A stretch of DNA of 20,720 nucleotides from Nemertoderma westbladi (taxonomy: Eukaryota; Xenacoelomorpha; Nemertodermatida; Nemertodermatidae), in NCBI GenBank assembly GCA_032718475.1, contig JAUCBJ010003627.1, positions 1 to 20,720 on the forward strand, written 5' to 3'. Below, in pieces: positions 10,068-17,287 of the stretch; position 1 is the stretch's first letter; the number at the start of each line of letters is the position of its first letter. A model generated the notes under the pieces. The model saw nothing but the letters and a program-made list of their open reading frames with translations, did no database searches and was not told the origin of the DNA. A program made the position numbers and the translations under genes.

Positions 10068-10799
10068 GACGGCTTGGTTGAGCATGTGGATGACTTCTGC
10101 TACTTGGGATCAAGGATCAGAAAGTCATGTCTTCGAGAAATCTCAAGTCAAGATCAGAAAGTCAAGTCAGGTCAAGCAAGACCTTCGGATACGTAAGGGG
10201 AAGGCATGGGCAGCGTTAAATAGTCTATCCAGTATTTGGAAGTCCCATAAAATAAAACGGAACCTAAGATTCGATTATTTATGGCAGTAGTAGTACCAGT
10301 ACTCTTATATGAGGGTCCATGCTGGGCTCTAACTGCTGAGGACACCAAATCTCTAGATGGCACTTTCACAAGAATGCTGCGCCGGGTTAATTGTGTCAAG
10401 TGCAATGAACACATCACCAATCACACTCTACAACATTGGAGGTGTTCCATCAGTCTACCCTAGCTTGACACTTGAACGGAACTGTGCTTTGGCAGCCTCA
10501 TGGAGCAAATAAGCATGGTGGACAGCCAATGACGCATCTTAACCCTATTAAACTCAATATGACTCAATATGTGGTTTTTTTATTATAATTCTGAAACAAA
10601 CGCAGTTGGGAATCTGAAATTTTATGACTTTTCCTAAAAATCTATTGTCTTCCTAGTAGTGAAAACCGTTTTCAAAAATATTGGGTAGTTTTCGAGTTAT
10701 AGCACCATTTTTTAACCCTACTTTTGGCACTTTTTTTTGAGACGTTTTTTGAAAATTACATTTCATTAAATATGAATTGTAACATCTGTATTTTTGATT

Positions 10800-11590
10800 T
10801 ACACCGGTTTTTTGGTGTTAGCAATTGGATGGAATACATATAAATTGATTTAGAAATTTCAAACTTGTTTTTTTCGGCGGGTGCCAATTTTTGGTGCCAG
10901 CACCAAATTTTGAAATATGTCAATTTTGTAAATTGATTGTGTGAAACTTGTTTTTTACGCAATTGGTTTTTTTGGGGTTCTGGTTTCGATGAAATATATA
11001 CGAGTTGCACCAAGCGTATCAAACTTGTATTTTTCGGTGGTGGGTGCAAATTTTGGTGCTAGCACGAAATTTTGAAAATTCATTAAATTGATAAAATTGT
11101 TTGTGACAATATATTTCTTGTGTTTTAGAGGTTTATGGCTATTCTGAATTGAATGGAATATATAATTTTCGAATAATTGGCATCTCAAACTTGTATTTTT
11201 CGGAAGTGGGTGTAAAATGTGGTGCTAGCACCAAATTTTGAAAACCATCAAATATATAAATTGATTGTGTCACCTTGTTTCTTACATTATACGGGTTTGT
11301 GAGGGTTCTGAATTCAATGGAATCAGTAAAAATTTCATAAGAGATTTCAAACTTGTATTTTTCGCCGGTGGGTGAAAATTGTTGTGCCAGCACCAAATTT
11401 TGGTAAATAAGCATATTGATCAGTAGATAGTATCATCTTGTTTATTGCGTTATACGGGTTTATGAGGGTCCTGAATCCGATGGAATCAATAAAAACAGCA
11501 CTGGACATAGCAAACTTGTATTTTTTGGTGATGGGTACGAAATTTGGTCCTAGCACCAAAATTTGCCAAATTACGCCGAAAAATACAAGT
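10800..11590. repeat. ~162-bp satellite-like tandem repeat inside the piggyBac-like element
   Basis: The phrase CAAACTTGTATTTTTCGG or a close variant recurs near 10859, 11020, 11185, 11348 and 11510, about 160-165 bases apart. Each is followed by the near-palindrome TTTGGTGCTAGCACCAAA and later by a GGTTCTGAATTCGATGGAAT-like block. About 4.5 diverged units are present, with a partial one at each end. The minus strand shows repeated peptide phrases (VLAP.F.PT.EKYKFE) in successive frames. The period and unit lengths do not hold one frame, so I read this as non-coding. Confidence 0.85.
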
Positions 11591-12020
11591 AGCAATAATG
11601 GGGCATTTTAGAAATGTATTCCATTAGAATCAGCGCCCTAGAAAACCTGAAAATGTTCATTTATAGCATCGTATAAATGAATTAAAAATTTTGTGTTCTA
11701 ACTGAAAAGTTCTGGTTACTTGTTTTTTTCATTTTTTTTCTACGCAGAGAGGACTAAACAGCCATTTATAGTAATCATATCATTTTTAAATATTTTCCAA
11801 TGTATTTTGCGGCCCAGAAAACCTGTATTGAAAAACAATTAGACGAAAAATGTAACTTTCAAATTTTCTGAAAATTGTGCACTACTTGTAATTTTGGTGC
11901 TGCAATATAACCACCCCAGTACATATTTTCGAAAATTTTTTTTTCGGTCGGATCCTGACTAGTGATACCTACGTACAAACACAAAATCAGACGTTTTCGT
12001 AAAAATTTGTAGATTTTAGA

Positions 12021-12058
12021 GGGGGGGGGGGGGGGGGGGGTCAATATGACCCCCCCCC
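12021..12058. repeat. Poly-G run and G/C inverted repeat
   Basis: Twenty consecutive G (12021-12040) are followed by TCAATATGAC and a run of C. The arms GGGGGGGGGTCA (12032-12043) and TGACCCCCCCCC (12047-12058) pair perfectly around ATA. It lies within the right end of the piggyBac-like element and may be an expanded sub-terminal palindrome. Confidence 0.85.
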
Positions 12059-12388
12059 GGTATTTGTACAACATTTTATAGCCCGGTACTAATAGGGTTA
12101 AAGAGACACATCTTAAAGGACACTGGCCTTGAAGATGCGGATGATCTAGCAGCAAATGTCATGGGTGATAGGGAGTTGTGGAGGGGGAAAATTTGTCGAC
12201 AAGCCAGCACAGCATTCTGAATATATATGTAGAATATATATATAATGCATCTGCAATGCAGCATGCCGATCGTAGTAGTATACCTCGAGACTGTTTATTT
12301 CTTCGGGACTGTAAACGAACATTAGTATTTTTAAGGACTAACATTGATCGCGATTTAGATAACTTAGAATAATTTGAGTATTTGAGGG

Positions 12389-12483
12389 TTTCCAAGTAGA
12401 AAGGGCACTTTTAAATCATTGGTAATTATAAACAGATACCGGCAATTTAAATTCTTGGGTTGAAAGTGCCCTTCTACTTGGAA
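12389..12483. repeat. 95-bp hairpin-forming inverted repeat
   Basis: The left arm TTCCAAGTAGAAAGGGCACTTT (two bases longer than the quoted limit in full context) begins at 12389. The right arm AAAGTGCCCTTCTACTTGGAA ends at 12483; the arms differ by a one-base indel and enclose about 50 AT-rich bases. It could be a very small MITE, or the precursor of a hairpin RNA. No coding sequence is present and no target duplication is clear. Confidence 0.7.
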
Positions 12484-12950
12484 CATCACATATGCTGAGG
12501 TACAGGTCGTGTTCTGGTGAAAGGTTACAGACATTGAGTTTCTGGTTTCATTGGGGGTGTTCGGTGTTCTAAGATATAAAGATAAATATTATCGGAATAT
12601 TAAAGGAGAAGAATGGCACATAAAATTAAATAAACATTAAATATTGACTGAGTTTTATATCAAATTTTAATTATAACTGAAGTTTGTTAACCAATAGTTA
12701 TCAGCATCTTGCCATTCGGGGGGGGGGGGGGGGGGGGGGGAGTGTCTGGGTGGAAGTGTCGACTTGCACGGGGGGAGCTGTCCGGGGGGAAGTGACTGGA
12801 CACCGAGGTAATGCAGTAATGTTTATAGTATTCATCAGAAGATAAATGAGTAATACTGTTTTAAATAATTAAATAAATAATGTTTTCCAGTTTTTGAAAA
12901 CGTGATAAAAAAATTACGTTTCGTAGAAAATTAAATTGTGATATAAAAGG
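12484..12950. other. Non-coding AT-rich DNA with a 21-base poly-G run
   Basis: No gene is recognised. Uninterrupted G occupies 12720-12740, followed to about 12800 by GGGGGGAAGTGAC-like blocks, with GTGTC near 12742 and GGACAC near 12798 in inverted orientation. Confidence 0.55.
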
Positions 12951-13229
12951 TTATAGTCCAGTCAAAATAGGCGAAAAAAGGGCTCAACCTCGGACGAATT
13001 GCAACAGAATTTAATTTAATATTTTCTAGGCCCAAATTTTATGCTTATCAACATATCCAAAATCGGCCAAAATCGGGTTGTTGGAACTTGGTTAAATAGA
13101 CCATTTCACCATGGCAACAGAAAGTCATACATAAATCACCCATTTCCTATAATCCTACGGAATTCTAACCTTGACCTACCCCACCCAAATCACTATCGGA
13201 GAATCCGATGGGGCACTTTTTGAAACCCG

Positions 13230-13243
13230 GTTACCATGACAAC
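13230..13243 (+). promoter_or_regulatory. X-box (RFX-type) palindrome, left arm site 1
   Basis: GTTACCATGACAAC fits the RFX-factor X-box form GTNNCC-AT-RRNAAC. Its mirror copy is at 16183-16196 (GTTGTCATGGTAAC). Binding is inferred from sequence only. Confidence 0.5.
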
Positions 13244-13569
13244 TATGAGAATTACATCGTCGAAATTAATTGTACAGTAAATTTATGAAATTTTGGAAAC
13301 GTATCCGTATTGCGTGTTCCCATTGTTGCAAAATTAGGAAACTCTGTAATTATATTGTCCTTAAGCATAATTGTTTTTTTCTAGATTCGGCGTTGAAGTG
13401 GAATAGTAGTTGGCCTGTAACCTAGGTAATAAGAAAATAATATCACCTATAATGTTTCTTCAGTTTAAATATGGTTACTATCATTTTAAAAAGAAACCAA
13501 TTCAGGATCAAGTACCTCACATGTTGCTATGTTCAGACCATAATTTGCCAGCCAATCATGTCATTTCTT

Positions 13570-13583
13570 GTTGCCATGGCAAC
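13570..13583 (+). promoter_or_regulatory. X-box (RFX-type) palindrome, left arm site 2
   Basis: GTTGCCATGGCAAC is a perfect 14-base palindrome and an ideal X-box. Its mirror copy at 15841-15854 is identical, while five other positions in the surrounding 267 bases differ between the arms. Confidence 0.55.
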
Positions 13584-13701
13584 CAAAAATATTATTTAAT
13601 ATGTGAAAATTCCATCAGAAACATTTTATATGTTCTTCAGATGCATATCAATATGTTACATAGTCAACATTCATGATCACAAGCGAAGTCATTATTCTGT
13701 T

Positions 13702-13715
13702 GTTACCATAGCAAC
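13702..13715 (+). promoter_or_regulatory. X-box (RFX-type) palindrome, left arm site 3
   Basis: GTTACCATAGCAAC is a full X-box match; its mirror copy is GTTGCTATGGTAAC at 15709-15722, the exact reverse complement. A looser site, GTTACCTTAGCAAC at 14149-14162, mirrors 15220-15233 with one mismatch. Confidence 0.5.
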
Positions 13716-14209
13716 GGGCATATTTTAGTATTTATGTAGTTATAGTAACGTATTTGGCATTTTATTGACATTGGAAGTTAATCATATTAAAGATTATTGA
13801 AAAAAATTGTGTGGAGTCTGCTACAGTTATTTTATTTAACAAAGTCTTGAATTTTGACCATAGCAACGGGAGTTTTGATCCTAATTCGGGAGTGACTTGT
13901 TAAAAATACTCAAAATTCGGTTTAATGTACATTTCAGTATTTTGTAGCATGATATGCTGTAGAAAATTACAAAATTATATTCGAATGACCTTATTGTACT
14001 TAGCAACGAAAGTTTTCCTTAGCAACTGGGGTCTTTTTGTACCCACATCGCGTTTTATAGTGATAACATGTTTTTTATTGAGCTGTGAAGTTTAAATAAC
14101 AATTGTAAGTACTCCTTGGCAACGTTTAATTGTGTATAGCAACAGCGAGTTACCTTAGCAACGGGTAGTTTCACAAGGTAGCAACGAGTTTTCAAATACT
14201 GTAATTACC

Positions 14210-14727
14210 AAGTTTTCTACATCAATGTTGAATCTTACTTATCAATGGCGAGTTTTCCTGAGCAATAAATTTACAGAATATTTTAAATATTTTATATTAT
14301 ATCAGAAATAATAAATACTGGTATTTTACTGTACCAGTACCTAGCTATATAATAAATTATATTACTCTTGGTGTGCTACTCACAGATATTGCTTGTCGGT
14401 TAGATTGTGAATCGGATTCATAATAAATGATATAGTGGGGGTAGGAACTGGTTCCAATTCAAAACAACTTTACGTTATGCTTCAACTTAGCATTTTCTTT
14501 AGCCCGGTTCCTTGTTAACAAGAAATTATAATGAACCTCAATCGGGTATGCTATGGCCCCTATAGTTGACGTAAGTCCCTCCAAGTTTGTATCAGTTGTG
14601 GATTTGCTACAAATAGTAATTAGAGTTAGAGATTTTGATTTATTAAAACTGTGAACCATTAAAATTTTACTATGTCCATTACTATATTCATGTCATATCA
14701 TTACAAAAATTAATTCAATTTCCAAAG
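14210..14727. other. Centre of the foldback element, no gene recognised
   Basis: AT-rich sequence between the left arm and the decayed exon. A minus-strand frame of 66 codons (14459-14659) has no recognisable motif. If the exon to the right belongs to a gene, this would be its upstream intron. Confidence 0.5.
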
Positions 14728-15173
14728 GTTGTGAAGGAATTATCAGAGCAAGCGTAATACGAAAGGAAAATATCTCCCCTGCCAAAGGTCAGTCTGTGCA
14801 TTCAAAATGCAGAGAAAAATATACTAACTCAAAATAATTATTACGTCTAAGTAGAAAAGGAGGGGCTGGTGATAGTAATCATCAAGAAACACACAACAAA
14901 CAACGTTCTGGTTCGCAACATTATGAATATAAATGTTTGTTTGGCGGATGTGGAGACATTACCAGAGAGGGAAAGTTGAGAGATAAATCCATAAACATGG
15001 ATTTACACTCGTTCCTGTAAAAACGCTATCATTCCAACAAACGCTATTAGCAAATTGTGACAAATACAGCAGCGCTTGGTCAAACAGAGTTAGAGCTTTT
15101 ATACACGATATGGGTGATCTTCCTGCCACTGGAACGGTTTATCACCAGATATGCAGTGTCAATTTTCGTACAG
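14728..15173 (+). pseudogene. Decayed Cys/His-rich exon in the centre of the foldback element
   Basis: Translation from 14728 gives GCEGIIRASVIRKE, VHSKCREKYT and later YEYKCLFGGCGD. After a frameshift near 15010 come LLANCDKYSSAWSNRVRAF and DLPATGTVYHQICSVNFRTG. The pattern (H..CR.kYT, CxxxxCG, C..r.D.Wa..V..RI, DL.A...YH..C..NF) is one I associate with a poorly characterised, multicopy, probably transposon-linked protein family in aquatic invertebrates; I cannot name it. One in-frame TAA (about 14851) and one frameshift show decay. The coding match ends at ACAG|GTAATT, a good splice donor, exactly where the right arm begins (15173). A plausible acceptor (TTTCCAAAG) precedes 14728. It may be the element's own remnant or a captured exon. 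Confidence 0.5.
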
Positions 15174-16452
15174 GTAATTATAGTATTTGAAAACTCGTTG
15201 CTACCTTGTGAAACTACCTGTTGTTAAGGTAACTCGCTGTTGCTATACACAATTCAACGTTGCCAAGGAGAACTTACTACTGTTATTTAAGAACGTTGCC
15301 AAGGAGAACTTACTACTGTTATTTAAGCTAGTGTTCACAGCTCAATAAAAAACATGTTACCTCTATAAAACGCGATGTTGGTACAAAAAGACCCCGGTTG
15401 CTAGGAAAACTTTCGTGGCTAATTACATTAAGGTTATTCGAATATAATTTTGTAATTTTCTACAGCATCTCATGCTACAAAATACTGAAATGTACATTAA
15501 GCCGAATTTTGAGTATTTTTAACAAGTCACTCTCGAATAAGGATCAAAACTCCCGTTGCTATGGTCAAAATTCAAGACTTTGTTAAATAAAATAACTGTA
15601 GCACATAATCCACATAATTTTTTTTCAATAATCTTTAATATGATTAACTTCCAATGTCAATAAATGCCAAATACGTTACTATAACTACATAAATACTAAA
15701 ATATCCATGTTGCTATGGTAACAACAGAATAATGACGTCGCTTGTGATCATGAATGTTGACTATGTAACATATTGATATGCATCTGAAGAATATATAAAA
15801 TGTTTCTGATGGAATTTTCACATATTAAATAATATTTTTGGTTGCCATGGCAACAAGAAATGACACGATTGGCTGCCAAATTATGGTCTGAACATAGCAA
15901 CATGTGAGGTACTTGATACTGAATTGGTTTGTTTTTAAAATGATAGTAACCATATTTAAACTGAAGAAACATTATAGGTGATATTATTTTCTTATTACCT
16001 AGGTTACAGGCCAACTACTATTCCACTTCAACGCCGAATCTAGAAAAAAAAACAATTATGCTTAAGGACAATATAATTACAGAGTTTCCTAATTTTGCAG
16101 CAATGGGAACACGCAATACGGATACGTTTCCAAAATTTCATAAATTTACTGTACAATTCATTTCGACGATGTAATTCTCATAGTTGTCATGGTAACCGGG
16201 TTTCAAAAAGTGCCCCATCGGATTCTCCGATAGTGATTTGGGTGGGGTAGGTCAAGGTTGGAATTCCGAAGGATTATAGGTAAGGGGTGATTTATGTATG
16301 ACTTTCTGTTGCCATGGTGAAATGGTCTATTTAACCAAGTTCCAACAACCCGATTTTGGATATGTTGATAAGCATAAAATTTGGGTCTAGAAATTATTAA
16401 ATTAAATTCTGTTGCAATTTGTCCGAGGTTGAGCCCTATTTTGACTGGACTA
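15173..16452 (-). repeat. Right arm of the foldback element
   Basis: 1,280-base inverted copy of 12954-14209. It is longer mainly because of a tandem duplication of 36 bases (15256-15291 and 15292-15327), absent from the left arm, which repeats one CGTTGCCAAGG motif. Its inner edge starts at GGTAATT, so the GT of a candidate splice donor lies exactly at the arm border. Confidence 0.92.
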
Positions 16453-16510
16453 TTAAATTTATTATTAGCTTTAACTCATAGATAGATTAGATAATACCAC
16501 TGCTGCAGCT

Positions 16511-16652
16511 TCACACCCACTACCCCTTTTTCCACTCCCACTGCCCCTTTTTCCACTTCCACTACCCCCTTTCCACCCCAACTACCCCTTTTTCCACCCC
16601 AACTACCCATTTTCTCACCCCAACTACCCCTTTTCCCACCCCAACTACCTAT
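16511..16652. repeat. 21-bp pyrimidine-rich minisatellite
   Basis: ACTACCCC or a close variant recurs at 16519, 16540, 16561, 16581, 16602, 16623 and 16644, i.e. every 20-21 bases. The unit is roughly ACTACCCCTTTTTCCACCCC; about seven copies are present. No purines other than A occur on this strand except at a few changed positions. Confidence 0.85.
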
Positions 16653-16794
16653 TGTCTAAGTTTCGACAATTGGGCATAATAAAATACAATGAGAATCATT
16701 GCATAGACAAACAATATTCTTCAAACATACAGTAGAACATAACACAAGAATCGAGAACACGAAAAAGAGAACACAAAGACACTCTAAACTACAA

Positions 16795-17166
16795 GTTTGA
16801 AAGGGGAGATGGAACCCTTAAAATTTTCAAAATTTTTTTCCTTAGATTAAAGATATTGATACTTTAAAGCAATATCATATGCCAAACCGTTTGAATCTCT
16901 GTCTGTTTGTTGGTCAAAATATTGAAAAATACACCAGATCTAACTCGAAACAAGACCATCAATCGTGAAACTATTATTTTTTAACCGACAAACCAAATTA
17001 CAGACAGACAGACTTGAATCCATCAATCGTAAAAACTGACGACGGAAATTTGATATCAAATTTCAGAAAAATCTAACTACAGTAGTAGTTCCGGAGAAAA
17101 TGAGGTTTTGGAAAAAAAAGGCTATTGTATTGGAAAATCTAAGGGTTCAATCTCCCCTCGTAACTA
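16795..17166. mobile_element. ~370-bp MITE with AGGGGAGAT..GAACCCTTA inverted ends
   Basis: AGGGGAGATGGAACCCTTA (from 16802) is matched in inverted orientation by TAAGGGTTCAATCTCCCCT (17140-17158), with one mismatch. Just outside lies a 9-base direct repeat, AAACTACAA, at 16786-16794 and 17167-17175, a candidate target duplication; if real, the inverted ends extend to a GTT. An 8-9-bp duplication would fit hAT- or Mutator-like elements. No coding sequence is present. The centre carries CATCAATCGT twice and a GACAGACAGA run. Confidence 0.65.
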
Positions 17167-17287
17167 AAACTACAAAACTAAAACTAAAGTGAATAAAACA
17201 AAAATTAGACAAAATAAAAACTCCAAGTTCGTATTTAGAATTAGTTAATTAGACTGCATATATTCTCAATTGCATTTTTGCAAAAAG

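Larger units (their letters stand above)
10539..12101. mobile_element. Non-autonomous piggyBac-like element with TTAA target duplications
   Basis: The ends are TTAA-CCCTATTA (10539-10550) and TAATAGGG-TTAA (12090-12101): a perfect 8-base terminal inverted repeat inside duplicated TTAA, the piggyBac superfamily signature. Near the right end lies GGGGTCA-ATA-TGACCCC, the kind of sub-terminal palindrome common in piggyBac ends; the left end carries a weaker AATATGACTCAATATG. Total length with one TTAA is about 1.56 kb and no transposase frame is present. The host sequence is a LINE tail, and the related copy at 17.7 kb lacks the insertion and shows the uninterrupted site. The interior holds a ~162-bp tandem repeat. 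Confidence 0.8.
10068..12280 (+). pseudogene. Decayed LINE ORF2 3' end (RTE-like tail), split by a piggyBac-like element
   Basis: Translation in shifting frames gives the C-terminal part of a LINE polyprotein: VDDFCYLGSRI at about 10090-10120, then KAWAALNSLSSIWKS, VLLYEG.CWALTAEDTKSLDG and FTRMLRR up to about 10390. It resumes after the insertion with ILKDTGLEDADDL and DRELWR (about 12108-12180). These blocks are the familiar post-RT region of many animal LINEs (YLGS, AWxALN, DGTxxRMLR, DTGL..DRxxW). Stops and frameshifts are frequent. The piggyBac-like element at 10539-12101 interrupts it. The 3' end matches that of the fragment at 17636-17890, finishing in a short TAGTAGTA tail near 12280. 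The endonuclease and RT core are missing (5' truncation). RTE-like assignment is by motif memory only. Confidence 0.75.
12954..14209 (+). repeat. Left arm of the foldback element
   Basis: 1,256 bases repeated in inverted orientation at 15173-16452. It has a 10-base insertion (CGAAAAAAGG) near 12974 that the right arm lacks. GCAACG-type motifs (CCATAGCAACG, CCTTAGCAAC, CCTTGGCAACG) are scattered through it, several forming full 14-base X-box-like palindromes. No coding capacity is supported. Confidence 0.92.
12951..16455. mobile_element. 3.5-kb foldback DNA transposon with long terminal inverted repeats
   Basis: The element runs from 12954 to 16452 and starts and ends with TAGTCCAGTC / GACTGGACTA. 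It is flanked by TTA at 12951-12953 and 16453-16455, a 3-bp duplication of the TWA type used by PIF/Harbinger elements; the family assignment is tentative. Two inverted arms, 12954-14209 and 15173-16452, enclose a 963-base centre (14210-15172). No transposase is recognisable, so it is non-autonomous or decayed. In a 267-base stretch compared by eye (13410-13676 against 15748-16014) the arms differ at five bases, about 98% identity. Confidence 0.9.

Noticed and set aside
10756-11595. Series of minus-strand frames with repeated VLAP.F.PT.EKYKFE phrases
   Set aside because: They follow the ~162-bp tandem repeat, break at each unit and switch frame; there is no start or domain common to them.
12178-12372. 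64-codon plus-strand frame
   Set aside because: It spans the LINE tail, an AT microsatellite and flanking DNA; no domain is seen.
13410-13676. 88-codon frame present in both foldback arms (also 15748-16014, minus)
   Set aside because: It starts with TTG, and the five base differences between the copies all change the amino acid, so there is no sign of selection on a protein. It is shared only because the arms are copies.
16801-17160. CATCAATCGT repeats as a CRISPR-like array
   Set aside because: Only two copies exist, inside a MITE in eukaryotic DNA, with no regular spacers.
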